Notes: generated by a model not told the origin, from the sequence alone. Shown: positions 1-9,649, counted from the first letter of the stretch. The stretch: 64,000 bases of DNA from DAMCAP01 sp032059445 (GCA_032059445.1 DAMCAP010000014.1:6439-70438); one strand, 5' to 3'. Numbers and translations: made by a program.

Positions 1-140
1 TCCGGTTTTAATACCTTTACCGCTACTGTTTTACCATCTGTAATATCAGTAGCTTTATATACATAAGCCATACCTCCTGAGCCTACAAGCTCATCGATAC
101 GGTAACGCTCGTCAATTAATCTGCCTATGTTGGTGCTCAC
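1..140 (-). CDS. prkC: Serine/threonine protein kinase, PASTA type (N-terminal fragment, runs off the window)
   Basis: Only the first 46 codons are inside the window; the rest lies beyond base 1. The translation contains the Gly-rich loop GSGGMAYVYKA followed by VAVKVLK, the ATP-binding loop and catalytic lysine of a Hanks-type Ser/Thr kinase. The start is a GTG at 140-138 that overlaps the TGA of the phosphatase gene upstream (GTGA). This kinase-phosphatase pair at the end of a def-fmt-rsmB-rlmN run is the standard Firmicutes arrangement, in which PrkC senses muropeptides and regulates growth and dormancy. The PASTA domains themselves cannot be seen, so that part is inferred from context. 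Confidence 0.9.
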   Translation of the reverse strand, partial: MSTNIGRLIDERYRIDELVGSGGMAYVYKATDITDGKTVAVKVLKP

Positions 141-886
141 TGTCTAGCCACCTCCTGTGACAGCGGGGTAATAATTACCGCGGTAATATTATCGCCCCCT
201 CCTCCTAAGTTTGCACTGTCGATAATCGGGTCAACACTTGCCTTGGTTGTGCACATAGCTGTAATCGCCTCCAGCTCCTGATGATCCATATAATTATACA
301 CCCCGTCGCTGCATAGGAGGATGCTGTCCTCCTCATCCATGCGGTGGATGTAAAACTCGATCCTGACCTCCCGCTCTACCCCTAAAGCACGGGTGATGTG
401 GTTGCGGTCAGGATGTGCCAAGGCATCCTTGGGCGAAAGCTTGCCCATATCCACCAGATGCTGTACCACCGTATGATCGGTGGTCAGCTGAGATAGCTGC
501 TCACTGCGTAGCAGGTAGGCGCGGCTATCCCCTGCCCAAAAAATCGTAGCAAGGCCGTTTTGCACCACTGCACCTACCAGTGTAGTACCCATACCTCGCA
601 GGGCCAGTTTTTCTTGTTGGATGTGATAAATCTCTGCATTGGCGCCGGCACAGGCGCTGATGATGATATTCTCGATACTTGATTGAGTAGTGCCAGGCAG
701 GACGGAGCGGCGCAAGGCAGAAGCAATAAACTCACAGGCAGTGCGGCTGGCAACCTCGCCACCGTTGGCGCCGCCTACACCGTCACACACCACTGCCCAG
801 CATTGATTTTGCCCTGTAGAAACAGCAAAACAATCCTGATTGTTAAAACGCTTCATACCCTTATGGGTACCGCCGATGATCCTCAA
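137..886 (-). CDS. prpC: PP2C-family serine/threonine phosphatase
   Basis: Protein phosphatase that reverses phosphorylation by the adjacent PrkC kinase. The 249-residue product has the PP2C metal-binding motifs: NNQDCF near the N-terminus, VCDGVGGANGG, FWAGDSRAYLL, LLCSDGVYNYM and GGGGDNITAVII at the C-terminus. An ATG at 937 would give a longer protein but lies inside rlmN. I prefer TTG at 886 because a GGAGG at 900-896 sits 9 bases upstream and the protein then starts at the usual family position (RIIGGTHKG). It overlaps prkC by 4 bases, implying translational coupling. The family is typically about 245 residues long. Confidence 0.92.
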   Translation of the reverse strand: MRIIGGTHKGMKRFNNQDCFAVSTGQNQCWAVVCDGVGGANGGEVASRTACEFIASALRRSVLPGTTQSSIENIIISACAGANAEIYHIQQEKLALRGMGTTLVGAVVQNGLATIFWAGDSRAYLLRSEQLSQLTTDHTVVQHLVDMGKLSPKDALAHPDRNHITRALGVEREVRIEFYIHRMDEEDSILLCSDGVYNYMDHQELEAITAMCTTKASVDPIIDSANLGGGGDNITAVIITPLSQEVARQ

Positions 887-890
887 AGCA

Positions 891-1922
891 CTACACCTCC
901 CTATGCTTTCTACGAAGCTGCCCGCAGGCAGCGTCAATATCTGTACCCAGCTCTCGCCGAATGGTGGCGCTTAGCCCCCCATCCTCGAGGATCTGTCGAA
1001 ACCGTTCGTTATTTTGCTTGGAGGGTCTTGTAAAACCGGTACCCTCTACCGGATTAATCGGGATCAAATTCACATGGCAGTTTTGCCCCTTAAGTAGCTT
1101 AAGCAGCTTCTCTGCTGTAGCGGGGTTGTCATTTACCCCATGGATCAAGGCAAATTCATAGGAAATCCGCCTGCCAGTCAGTGCAAAGTATCGCTTACAG
1201 CTTTGCATCAGCTGCCCGATGTTATACTTATGGTTGATAGGCATGATTTGATCTCTCGTCTCATCATCGGCAGCATGCAGCGAAACCGAAAGGGTCAGTT
1301 GCAGCTTCTGATCAGCCAAGCGGTCAATCTGGTCGCAGATCCCGCAGGTAGAGAGGGAAATATGCCTGTGGCTCATGTTTAAGCCTTTAGGGTCATTGAT
1401 CAGCTCAAGGAACTTCATTACGTTGTCAAAGTTATCTAGTGGTTCACCAATCCCCATCATGACGATGGAGTCGATCCTTTTTCCCGCAATCTCCCCAGCT
1501 CGGTATACCTGCTCAAGCATCTCCGCAGGGCTTAGGTTGCGGACACGCCCCCCCACAGTCGAGGCGCAAAACTTACACCCCATCCTGCATCCTACTTGAC
1601 TCGAAATACACAAAGAGGTGCCATAGCTGTGGCTCATCACCACTGTTTCAATGGTATTGGTATCAGGTAGCTCAAAGAGGATCTTCACCGTGCCGTCACT
1701 GGATCGCTGCACAGTAAGCTCCTTAAGCACCGTGAGGCTGCACTGCTTGGCAAGAGCAGCTCTAAGCTTAGCAGATAGGTTATTCATGGCATCAAAGCTT
1801 GGTACCTGCTTCTGATGCAGCCATACAAAGATCTGCCCCGCACGAAACTTCGCCTCACCAAGCCCCAGCACCAGCTCCTCCAGCTCGGGGTAGGACAGGG
1901 ATTTTATATCGATTTTATCCAT
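891..1922 (-). CDS. rlmN: 23S rRNA (A2503-C2)/tRNA (A37-C2) methyltransferase, radical SAM
   Basis: Radical SAM enzyme that methylates C2 of A2503 in 23S rRNA and A37 of some tRNAs. The 343-residue protein carries the cluster motif C112-x3-C116-x2-C119 within SQVGCRMGCKFCAS, the SAM-binding MMGIGEPLDN, and SLHAADDETR. Length is normal for the family. The ATG at 1922 overlaps the TAA of rsmB by one base (TAATG), and the 3' end leads into the SD of prpC. An FIxYKP-like C-terminal helical part and a late Cys (DAACGQL) are present, the latter matching the methyl-carrying cysteine of the family. Confidence 0.96.
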   Translation of the reverse strand: MDKIDIKSLSYPELEELVLGLGEAKFRAGQIFVWLHQKQVPSFDAMNNLSAKLRAALAKQCSLTVLKELTVQRSSDGTVKILFELPDTNTIETVVMSHSYGTSLCISSQVGCRMGCKFCASTVGGRVRNLSPAEMLEQVYRAGEIAGKRIDSIVMMGIGEPLDNFDNVMKFLELINDPKGLNMSHRHISLSTCGICDQIDRLADQKLQLTLSVSLHAADDETRDQIMPINHKYNIGQLMQSCKRYFALTGRRISYEFALIHGVNDNPATAEKLLKLLKGQNCHVNLIPINPVEGTGFTRPSKQNNERFRQILEDGGLSATIRRELGTDIDAACGQLRRKHREV

Positions 1923-3205
1923 TAACGGACTCTCCTGATTTTTGAGATGAAAAATCCATCACTTGCACCCTCGCTGGGCAAGATGTTGCAATACCAGCTT
2001 TCACCATCGATGGCCACAGGCTCAAACCTGCTGTCTTCGCCGAGCAAGCGGCTGACCACCTGCTGGTTTTCCTGTGGGTTGATGGTGCAGGTCGAGTAAA
2101 CAAGCTCTCCACCTATCTTAAGGTAGTTTGTGGAATTTTTCAAGATTTTATACTGATATTCGGGTAAAGTAGCAAAAGAGCCTATCGGTTTATACTTAAT
2201 TTCGGGCTTTCTGCGCAAAATGCCAAGTCCTGAGCAAGGCACATCACAGAGCACACGATCAAATTCCCCTAGAGCAGCGTCAAAAGTAGTGGCATCTGAG
2301 AGTTTCGCGGTGATGATCTCGATCCCTAAGCGCTCCGCACCAGCCTGTATCAGGGGCAGCTTATGCTCGTGGATGTCACAGCAGAGGATCTCTCCTTGAT
2401 TTTGCATCAGCTGTGCCATGGTAAAGCTCTTGGAGCCGGGTGCAGCGCAAAGATCCAAAACCCGATGACCGGGCTTGGGGGCAAGCGTAAGCGCTGCCCT
2501 CTGAGAAGAAATATCCTGTATGTGAAACTGCCCTTTTTTGTGCAGTGCTGTTGCAGCTATATCCCCACCACCCAGCATGACGCAGGCCTCTATCGGCGCT
2601 GCCTCTGCATCAAAGCCCTGCTCCTGCAACGTGGCTATCAATGTTTGCGGAGCGGTTTTGAGGGTATTGGCCCGCAGGTATATAGGCGGACGACCAAAGG
2701 AATGGGCGAGGATTGCCTTGGTGGTATCGAGCCCATACCACTCGATCAGCAGTGCGATAAGATCCTTAGGGGTCGAGTATTTGATCTCAAGGGCAGCCAG
2801 ACTATCGTCATCAGGGGCTTCTTCTACTCCCTGCCTTAAGAAGCTGCGCAAAATACCGTTGACCATCCTCGCAGCCCCCGGTTGCCGCATCAATCTAGTG
2901 AGCTCCACCGCCTCATCCACCACTGCACTCTCCGGGATGTTTTTCATATAAATGAGCTGGTAAAAAGCGAGCCTTAAAATCTCGCGCACTACAGGGGTAA
3001 GCTTGTGCTGGGCATAGTTGTGGATAAAATGATCCAGCGTGAGCTTGCGCTCAATCACACCATAAAACATCGCAGTGACAAAGCCCTTATCTCGAGCATC
3101 CATCTCTGAGCGCTTAAGGGCATTATCTAGCACGATGGGAGAATACCCTCCCTGTGCGTCCACCTTCATCAATGCTTCTACTGCCACCTGCCGTGCTTTT
3201 TTCAT
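1922..3205 (-). CDS. rsmB: 16S rRNA (cytosine967-C5)-methyltransferase
   Basis: Methylates C967 of 16S rRNA. The 427-residue protein has an N-terminal NusB-like domain (about residues 1-130; MKKARQVAVEAL, RLAFYQLIYM) followed by a Rossmann methyltransferase domain with VLDLCAAPGSK for SAM binding, CDVPCSGLG and the catalytic YSTCTINPQEN. The ATG at 3205 was chosen over one 11 codons upstream because AAAGGAG stands 7 bases before it and the protein then begins at the NusB domain. It sits between the YugP-like protease and rlmN in the def-fmt operon. Confidence 0.95.
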   Translation of the reverse strand: MKKARQVAVEALMKVDAQGGYSPIVLDNALKRSEMDARDKGFVTAMFYGVIERKLTLDHFIHNYAQHKLTPVVREILRLAFYQLIYMKNIPESAVVDEAVELTRLMRQPGAARMVNGILRSFLRQGVEEAPDDDSLAALEIKYSTPKDLIALLIEWYGLDTTKAILAHSFGRPPIYLRANTLKTAPQTLIATLQEQGFDAEAAPIEACVMLGGGDIAATALHKKGQFHIQDISSQRAALTLAPKPGHRVLDLCAAPGSKSFTMAQLMQNQGEILCCDIHEHKLPLIQAGAERLGIEIITAKLSDATTFDAALGEFDRVLCDVPCSGLGILRRKPEIKYKPIGSFATLPEYQYKILKNSTNYLKIGGELVYSTCTINPQENQQVVSRLLGEDSRFEPVAIDGESWYCNILPSEGASDGFFISKIRRVR

Positions 3206-3276
3206 AGAATGCTCCTTTCCCGGGCGTCGACGTATCACAATCGTATCTTGCAGCTTTTATCTGCAAGCGTGTAGGC

Positions 3277-3966
3277 TTAATCGTCCCTACGGCTACCATA
3301 AAGGAGAATCAACCGAAGCAGCTGTGCCGCCGAGGTGATCAGGGCTGCCACGTAGGTCAAAGCAGCGGCAGAAAGCACGCTCTTCGCTCCACTTAGCTCT
3401 TCAGTGGTCAAGATACCGTGAGAATCCAGCGTACGGATTGCTCTGCTGCTGGCATTAAACTCAACAGGTAGGGTAATAAGCTGAAACAAAGTCACTAAGC
3501 CAAAGGCAATGATGCCGAGATTGACGAGAGGCTGCGCGCCCATTACAATCCCTGCTAAGATCAAAGGGAACGACAGGCGCGAGCCGAAATTGGTAATGGG
3601 GATAATGGCATTGCGCACTGTGAGGGGAGCATACTCCATCGAATGCTGCACTGCATGGCCTGCCTCGTGGGCAGCAATACCGATGGCAGCGATGGAGCTA
3701 GAGCCATAAACCTCACTAGAAAGCCGTATCACGCCCGCTTTTGGGTCGTAATGATCGGTAAGCCGCCCATTAATAGGCGTAACCTGAATATTATATAATC
3801 CATTGTCATTTAGTATCTGACGGGCCACTTCTGCCCCTGTCAGCCCCCGCTGGCTTCGTATACGCTTAAATCGCTCAAAGGTGGAGGAAACCATGCCCTG
3901 TGCAAACAATGCAATCAGCATTGCAGGTATAACCAGCAGGAAGTAATAGCGATCAAGATAAAACAT
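3277..3966 (-). CDS. Neutral zinc metallopeptidase, membrane (YugP-like)
   Basis: Predicted integral-membrane zinc protease of the YugP family. The 229-residue protein has an N-terminal hydrophobic segment (LLVIPAMLIALFAQ), the zinc motif H100-E-A-G-H104 preceded by AAIGIA, and two or three further membrane segments. The conserved SSRAIRTLDS and AAALTYVAAL near the C-terminus are typical of this family. Its substrate is unknown. It lies between fmt and rsmB, a common clostridial position. An AAAGGAG is correctly spaced before the ATG at 3966. Gene naming beyond 'YugP-like' is not warranted. Confidence 0.88.
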   Translation of the reverse strand: MFYLDRYYFLLVIPAMLIALFAQGMVSSTFERFKRIRSQRGLTGAEVARQILNDNGLYNIQVTPINGRLTDHYDPKAGVIRLSSEVYGSSSIAAIGIAAHEAGHAVQHSMEYAPLTVRNAIIPITNFGSRLSFPLILAGIVMGAQPLVNLGIIAFGLVTLFQLITLPVEFNASSRAIRTLDSHGILTTEELSGAKSVLSAAALTYVAALITSAAQLLRLILLYGSRRDD

Positions 3967-3977
3967 ATGCTTCTCCT

Positions 3978-4901
3978 TTACTGGGTAAATTTAAATCCTT
4001 TGGCAAGACGTTGCCCATTGATTAGCTGAGATCCAGTATTTTTTTTGCCACCCTCCAAGACCACCTCAAGGAGCTCAATGGAGCCATCACCAGTGCCGAT
4101 AATCAGCCTGCGCTCATCGAGAAGCTCCCCCACGTTGCCTTTAAGGGTAGCAGGTGCCCCACGGTAGACCTTAAGCACCTTATCCCCAAGCTTCGTGTAA
4201 GCCACAGGCCAGGGGTTGCATCCTCTAATCTGATTGTGGATCTGTAGGGTACTCTTGGCAAAGTCGATTTTTCCGTTTTCTTTGGTAAGGGGCGATGCCC
4301 ATGTAGCCTCTACATGATTTTGGGGTACAGGCTTTAGGGTGCCTGCCTTGAGCTTTTCTAGGGTCGTCAGCAGACAATCGGCGCCCGCCTTTGTCATCCG
4401 CTCAAAAAGCTCACCTGAGCTTTCGTCAGGATCAATGTCGAGCTCTACTCGCTCTAACATATCGCCTGTATCAAGGCCTTCTGCCATATACATGGTGGTC
4501 ACACCGGTGTGGCAGTCGCCGTTTAAGATCGACCACTGGATTGGCGCTGCTCCCCTAAGCTTTGGCAGCAGCGAAGCATGGACGTTGATTGCGCCGAGAG
4601 GAGCTGCTTCTAAAAAGCTTATTGGCAAGAGCTGCCCATATGCCACCACTACCGTTACGTCAGGCTTTAAGCCACGAAGCTGCTCTAAAGCTTCCTCGTT
4701 GCCTCGAAGCCGCAGGGGCTGATACACGGGGATATTGTGGGCAAGCGCTACTTCCTTGACCTCTGAATAAACCAGCTTATGCCCTCTGCCGCGGGGGCGA
4801 TCAGGCTGGGTAAATACCCCTACAACCTCATAGCCTGCCTCGATTACCCTCTCTAAGCATTTAGCGGCAATCTCTGGTGTGCCCATAAAAACTACTCTCA
4901 A
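3978..4901 (-). CDS. fmt: Methionyl-tRNA formyltransferase
   Basis: Transfers a formyl group from 10-formyl-THF to initiator Met-tRNA. The 307 residues show the formyltransferase core with N106-V-H108 in GAINVHASLLPKLRGAAPIQ, the folate/SAM-type GDMLE region and a C-terminal OB-like domain. The start is a TTG at 4901: GGAGG, which lies in the last bases of def and the short spacer, is 8 bases upstream, and the protein then opens with the canonical MRVVFMGTPEIA. It is 15 bases downstream of def and 11 bases upstream of the next gene, so co-transcription is likely. Confidence 0.97.
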   Translation of the reverse strand: MRVVFMGTPEIAAKCLERVIEAGYEVVGVFTQPDRPRGRGHKLVYSEVKEVALAHNIPVYQPLRLRGNEEALEQLRGLKPDVTVVVAYGQLLPISFLEAAPLGAINVHASLLPKLRGAAPIQWSILNGDCHTGVTTMYMAEGLDTGDMLERVELDIDPDESSGELFERMTKAGADCLLTTLEKLKAGTLKPVPQNHVEATWASPLTKENGKIDFAKSTLQIHNQIRGCNPWPVAYTKLGDKVLKVYRGAPATLKGNVGELLDERRLIIGTGDGSIELLEVVLEGGKKNTGSQLINGQRLAKGFKFTQ

Positions 4902-4916
4902 GCTTTAATCCTCCGT

Positions 4917-5399
4917 CTAGCGTTTTTTGCGTGCCCTTGGCTCCTCTGGCTCGTGCATGGCAATCACCAAGTCTTTAAACAGCACGCCCTCCAGATGATC
5001 AATCTCATGACAAAGAGCTCTGGCAAGGAAGCCTTCTCCTGTTACCTCTAGGGCGTTGCCCATTCTATCCTGTGCCTTTACGGTAACCTTTGCAGGCCTT
5101 GGCACGACGCCATACTCCCCGGGGGAAGAAAGGCAGCCTTCGTCACCCTCGATTTCCTTCTTTGACTGGTAGACGACCATGGGGTTGATCAGCTCAATCT
5201 TGCCCTCACCCACATCGATCACCACCACACGCTTTAAGAAGCCTACCTGAGGTGCGGCAAGACCCACGCCATTGGCAGCGCGCATGCTTTCCTCCATATC
5301 GTCTAAAAGCTCCCAAAGCTTCTGGTCAAATTTATCTACAGGCTTGCTTTTTTTCCTTAAAATCGGGTCAGACTCGTGTACAATTGTTCGTATTGCCAT
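4917..5399 (-). CDS. def: Peptide deformylase
   Basis: Metalloenzyme that removes the N-formyl group from nascent proteins, working on the product of the neighbouring fmt pathway. The 160-residue protein contains all three family motifs: GVGLAAPQVG (44-53), EGCLS (metal ligand C89) and HEIDH (131-135). AAGGAG lies 6 bases before the ATG. This is the first gene of the run def-fmt-protease-rsmB-rlmN-prpC-prkC, and an extended -10 box (5494-5502) stands about 100 bases upstream. Confidence 0.97.
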   Translation of the reverse strand: MAIRTIVHESDPILRKKSKPVDKFDQKLWELLDDMEESMRAANGVGLAAPQVGFLKRVVVIDVGEGKIELINPMVVYQSKKEIEGDEGCLSSPGEYGVVPRPAKVTVKAQDRMGNALEVTGEGFLARALCHEIDHLEGVLFKDLVIAMHEPEEPRARKKR

Positions 5400-5493
5400 G
5401 GAACTCTCCTTAGATTTTATTTATTCTATTCCTATCTAGCAGTGGGGCTTACAATGTGATGCCCCATGCCCTAGAGTTTACTAGTCCTATCTT

Positions 5494-5502
5494 AGTATAC
5501 CA
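5494..5502 (-). promoter_or_regulatory. Candidate extended -10 promoter for the def operon
   Basis: Read on the minus strand this is TGGTATACT, an extended -10 element (TGn plus TATACT), 95 bases upstream of def. No convincing -35 box is seen at 17 bases, which is tolerated for extended -10 promoters. The inference rests on position and sequence only. Confidence 0.4.
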
Positions 5503-5558
5503 ATAGTTTTTGAGCATTTTTAAAACACATTCTTACATTTTAACGATATGTGAAATTT

Positions 5559-7944
5559 CTAATCACTATAGAAATCTACATAGCAGGCAGAATGCTCTCT
5601 AAGCTTATTGTACCACTCAAGTGCCTCTCTTATGAGGCTTCGGGTGGCTTTGGTATTTTTGCATTTGATCAGCAGCTTGTAGCGGTATTTACCCGCCACC
5701 TTTAATTGGCTAAATTCCGATGGACCTAGCACCCGTAAAGGGAGATTTGAATATTTCTCACTGGCCAGTCGGGTAAAGTAGCGCTGAAACTCCCCTGCAT
5801 CCTGCTGTGCCTTCTGCTGCTCTTCCCCTACAAATGCAATGCAACACAGCTCGCAAAAAGGCGGGTAAAGCCCTATTTCTCGAAAGTCGATTTCGGCGGC
5901 ATAGTATCCCTTATAATCCTGCAAAGCCGCCAGAGAGATCACTTGATTTTCGGGGGTGTAGGTCTGTATGTAAGCTCTGCCGGGTAGCTCTGATCTACCG
6001 CAGCGCCCAACCACCTGAGTGAGGAGGGCAAAGGTCTTTTCGTAGCCCCTGAAGTCCTCTGTATAAAGAGACTGATCTGCGGAGAGCACTCCTACCAGTG
6101 TCACCTTAGGGAAGTTAAGCCCCTTGGCCACCATCTGGGTGCCGATCATGATATCATATTCTCCCTTAGCAAAGCTGTCAAACAATCGCTGGTGGGCATG
6201 CTTGGTCATGGTTGTGTCCATATCCATCCGCAGTACTCTCGCGTCAGGGAATAATACCCCAAGCTCCTGCTCCACCCGCTGTGTGCCTACCCCTGTATGC
6301 AGTAGCATAGCGCTGTTGCAAAACTCGCACTTGACACCCATCTCTCGGATATGCCCACAGTAATGGCAGATCAAGCGGTTATTGGCAGCATGGTAGGTAA
6401 GGGGTACTGAGCAATGGGGGCATTTTGTAACCGTAAAGCAAGAGGAGCATTTTACGGTGGTGTTGTAACCCCGCCGATTGAGCAGCAGGATCGACTGCTC
6501 CCCACGGTCAAGATTATAGCAGATCTCCTCTGCAAGCTCCTCACTGATAATTGAGGAGCCGGTGGCCAGTTGGGCTTCCTGCATATCCACCGTTACCACC
6601 TGAGGCAGCCCACCTCTGGCGTAGCGCGCCGTAAGCTCCACAAGGCCATACTTGCCCTGTCGTGCCAGATAATAGCTTTCGATCGAGGGCGTAGCCGAGC
6701 AGAGTAATAGCAGGCAGTTATTAAGGCTGCACCGCAGCTTCGCAATCTCTCTTGCGTGATAACGAGGGGAGCTCTCGGAGTGATAGGTGTGCTCCTGCTC
6801 CTCATCCATCACCATTAGCCCCAGATTTTTGACAGGAGCAAAGACTGCAAGCCTTGTGCCTACCACAATATCGCATACTCCGTCCTTGATCTTTCTCCAC
6901 TGATCAAGGCGCTCTCCCATCGAGAGGCTGGAGTGAAGCACTGCTACCCGCTCTCCGAAACGGCCTGTAAATTCCGCAACCGTCTGCNNNNNNNNNNCCC
7001 CGCCCGGGAGCCACTGTTTCTTGGATCAGCCTGATAAACACCTGTGTCTTGCCGCTCCCTGTTACACCGTAAAGCAGAGTAACCTTATAGGCCTCTGCTT
7101 CGGCGTCAGCTTTGAGCTGCTCATAGGCCTTTTGCTGCGGCTCGCTTAATGAAACTTGGGGTAAATCCTCAACAGCTCCAGGTAGAGCGTCTCGATAGAC
7201 GATCTCCTCATAGAGCTCGATAATTCCTCGTTTTTTGAGCCCATCAATTACCGACAAGCTTACCGAGCAGTAATAGCAGATTTCCTTTACCGAAGCACTG
7301 CCCATCTGCCCTAAAAAATCAAGAACATCCTGCTGCTTAGGGGTAATCTTGCTGCTTGGGGTTTGATCAATGAGCCTTGCCATCACCGCCCGCTGATCCC
7401 CAACCTTGCGTGTAATCAGCTGCCCTCTCACCGCTAGCCCCTTTGCAAGCAGCTCTTCGGAGGTAGCTTCTCCGATGATGCCAAGCTGATTTAAGAGGCT
7501 ATGCTCATCGCTGAGCTTTTTCTTTGTAAGAAGCTTCTGATAAAGCAAGCGGGCATCGTGGCTTAAAGCCGGCAGCGGATCAGGCGGTGGCTGCACTGCC
7601 GCAATCCCGGTGGAGAGCCGTACACCGATCCCGGGTGGCACAAGGCAGCGCACCGCATCAAAATAGCTGCAAAATGTCAGCTCCTTAAGCCAATGGATAA
7701 TCTGGATGCCCTCTTGATCAACCACTGGAGAAGCATCAACAGCAGAGATGATTTCCTTTAAGCCCTCGGTTTCACCCTCCTGAGTGATCTCCATCACAAA
7801 GGCGAGCCTTCGGGCATTGCCTTTGCCAAAGGGTACAATCACTCTACAGCCAGCAGCTATATGCAGCCCTAAGGGGAGCTTGTAGTCATAGATACGGTCA
7901 TAGCCTTGAGAAGCCTTATCCAAAACAACCCTTGCGACCTGCAT
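5559..7944 (-). CDS. priA: Primosomal replication restart helicase PriA (interrupted by an assembly gap)
   Basis: Superfamily 2 helicase that restarts stalled replication forks. The N-terminal half (7944 to 6998) has the DNA-binding domain and the Walker A segment LLYGVTGSGKTQVF. The C-terminal half has MDEEQEHTYH, the zinc-binding region with eight Cys (CSSC, CPHC, CHYC, CEFC), and helicase motifs ending LTQVVGRCGRS. Reading the sequence next to the 10-N run in the second frame gives QTVAEFTGRFGERVAVLHSS, which is continuous PriA, so the frame change is a gap placeholder and not a mutation. About a dozen residues are probably missing. ATG 7944 is preferred to GTG 7953 because AAGGGG lies 8 bases before it. 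Confidence 0.93.
6988..6997. other. Assembly gap (10 N) inside priA
   Basis: Run of ten unknown bases. The flanking halves of priA are each intact but in different frames, so the placeholder length is not the true gap length. The missing piece should cover the stretch between the APGR and QTVAEF segments. Confidence 0.98.
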
Positions 7945-8020
7945 GTTATACACCCCTTTGATACCATATACAATAAAGCTCTGTTTTCGTTATTGATCAA
8001 CCCAGTCCGTTGGTAGCAAT

Positions 8021-8490
8021 CCACCAGAGGCAGAGGCTGCTTGGAGGGTACTGTGAGTAGACAAGCATAATTTGTTTTACGATCGCCTATACCTTTTGGC
8101 TTTTCTGAGCCAACAAGGCTGCTGCTTCATCCAGCACCGCTTCGGCTACGGCACGCTTCTCCATCATTGGCAGCTTTCCCTTGGCTGTAATGATGGTTAC
8201 CACATTATCGGTGCCAAAGCCCGCACCCTCGGCTCTAAATAGTCCATTGACACTGCCACCAGAGGTAGAAGCTACTTTGAGGGTACTGTGAGTAAGCAAA
8301 GCATGTATGATTTTTGCGACAGACTACACCTTTTGGCTTTTCTGTGCCAACAAGGCTGCTGCTTCATCCAGCACCGCTTCGGCTACGGCACGCTTCTCCA
8401 TCATTGGCAGCTCCATATTCCCCTTGGCTGTAATGATGGTTACCACATTGGTATCGGTGCCAAAGCCCGCGCCCTCTGTCTTTAAGCTGT
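8021..8490. repeat. Tandem direct repeat of about 235 bp made from the coaBC 3' end
   Basis: Two diverged direct copies: 8021-8255 and 8256-about 8490. Both open with CCACCAGAGG and share GAGGGTACTGTGAGTA and the coaBC C-terminal coding stretch. The right copy is the real coaBC 3' end plus about 70 bases of downstream sequence. The left copy has several substitutions and two deletions of 6 and 3 bases. It is described further under the pseudogene entry and in the findings. Confidence 0.9.
8087..8299 (-). pseudogene. Partial duplicate of the coaBC 3' end (about 55 homologous codons)
   Basis: A 70-codon reading frame whose last 50 or so residues repeat the C-terminus of the CoaBC protein next door (EGAGFGTD, VVTIITAKG, LPMMEKRAVAEAVLDEAA, ALLAQKSQKV). 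The first 20 residues come from the copied sequence downstream of coaBC read through. Relative to the parent it lacks one codon and two codons at two places, both in frame. It has no obvious ribosome-binding site and no full domain, so I treat it as a duplication remnant. Retention of the frame despite indels is noted as odd. Confidence 0.75.
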
Positions 8491-9538
8491 TTGCTACAAT
8501 CATGTCAGCGTTCTTCTTTAGGAGCTTCTGGCGGGAGTTTTCTAGTAGATCCTTGGTTTCCATAGAAAATCCGCACAGTACCTGTGTGGCAGGCTTGCTT
8601 TCTCCCAAAGTCTTTAAAATATCGGGGTTTCGCACCAGAGCGATGCTCATATCCCCCTCTGATTTTTTGATCTTATCCTCTGCCTGCTGGGCAGGGCGAT
8701 AATCGGCCACTGCCGCAGTTTTGATAATGATATCCTGCTCTGCCTGCCGTGAAACCACCGCATCATACATCTCAAGAGCGGAGCTTACCCCGACCAGCTG
8801 CACACCAAAAGGAGGAGCGATCGAAACTGGCCCGCTGACCAGCGTCACCTCAGCGCCCCGCATACGGGCTGCCTTGGCAATGGCATAGCCCATCTTGCCT
8901 GTAGAGTGGTTGGTGATGAAGCGCACAGGATCAAGGCTCTCTTGGGTAGGGCCGGCAGTTACCAGCACCCGCTTGCCCGCCAGATCTTTCTTGGGGGCTA
9001 GCACATACTCAATCGCGTCCATGATCTTGGGCAGATCAGCAAATCTCCCCTTGCCCACGTCGCCGCAAGCAAGCCATCCAGTATCGGAGTCTACGAAATA
9101 TACACCGTCTACCTTTAAAGTCTCAAAATTCCGCTGGGTAGCTGGGTTATCATACATGCCAGTATTCATGGCAGGTACTACCATCTTGGGGCAGCGTGCA
9201 GCAAGGACGGTGGTGGAGAGCATGTCATCGGCTATGCCATGAGCCATCTTGGCAATGATGTTGGCAGTAGCGGGAGCAATCACAAAGAGATCGGCTTTTT
9301 TGGCCAGCGATACATGCTGCACATTCCACTGAAAGTTGCGATCAAAGGTATCTACCGATACCCTGTTGGCAGTCAAAGTTTCAAAGGTAGTGGGAGTAAC
9401 AAACTCCGTTGCATTTTTGGTCATAATCACATGGACATCTGCCCCGGTCTTGACCAGATCACTCGCCAATTGAGCAGCTTTGTAAGCGGCGATCCCCCCT
9501 GTGACACCCAGTACAATGGTTTTGCCTTTAAACATCAT
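8324..9538 (-). CDS. coaBC: Bifunctional phosphopantothenoylcysteine decarboxylase/phosphopantothenate-cysteine ligase
   Basis: Two steps of coenzyme A synthesis. The N-terminal flavoprotein decarboxylase (CoaC) domain shows GVTGGIAAYKA, catalytic His in NVQHVSLA, APATANIIAKMA and VPAMNTGMYDNP. The C-terminal ligase (CoaB) domain shows VLVTAGPTQESLDPVRFITN, AAVADYRP and KIKK. The full protein is about 404 residues, normal for the family. The ATG at 9538 (MFKGKT after MM) is chosen because AGAAGG is suitably spaced; an ATG 7 codons upstream contains that SD. It follows rpoZ in the yicC-remA-gmk-rpoZ-coaBC-priA order. Confidence 0.95.
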   Translation of the reverse strand: MMFKGKTIVLGVTGGIAAYKAAQLASDLVKTGADVHVIMTKNATEFVTPTTFETLTANRVSVDTFDRNFQWNVQHVSLAKKADLFVIAPATANIIAKMAHGIADDMLSTTVLAARCPKMVVPAMNTGMYDNPATQRNFETLKVDGVYFVDSDTGWLACGDVGKGRFADLPKIMDAIEYVLAPKKDLAGKRVLVTAGPTQESLDPVRFITNHSTGKMGYAIAKAARMRGAEVTLVSGPVSIAPPFGVQLVGVSSALEMYDAVVSRQAEQDIIIKTAAVADYRPAQQAEDKIKKSEGDMSIALVRNPDILKTLGESKPATQVLCGFSMETKDLLENSRQKLLKKNADMIVANSLKTEGAGFGTDTNVVTIITAKGNMELPMMEKRAVAEAVLDEAAALLAQKSQKV

Positions 9539-9649
9539 TTTCACCTGTCCTTCTATCATTTTTTATTTGCGCCACCTACGGTCTTAATTTCAGGTATAAA
9601 AACAATTTGCCGCAGAGCGAGCGATCACCCTACGGCTGCCTTAGGCTGG

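Noticed and set aside
6904..7000. A frameshift in priA
   Set aside because: The ten N are a gap placeholder; the flanking halves are each intact in the correct frames.
8021..8490. CRISPR-like direct repeats
   Set aside because: Only two copies, 235 bp each, with coding homology to coaBC; no spacers.
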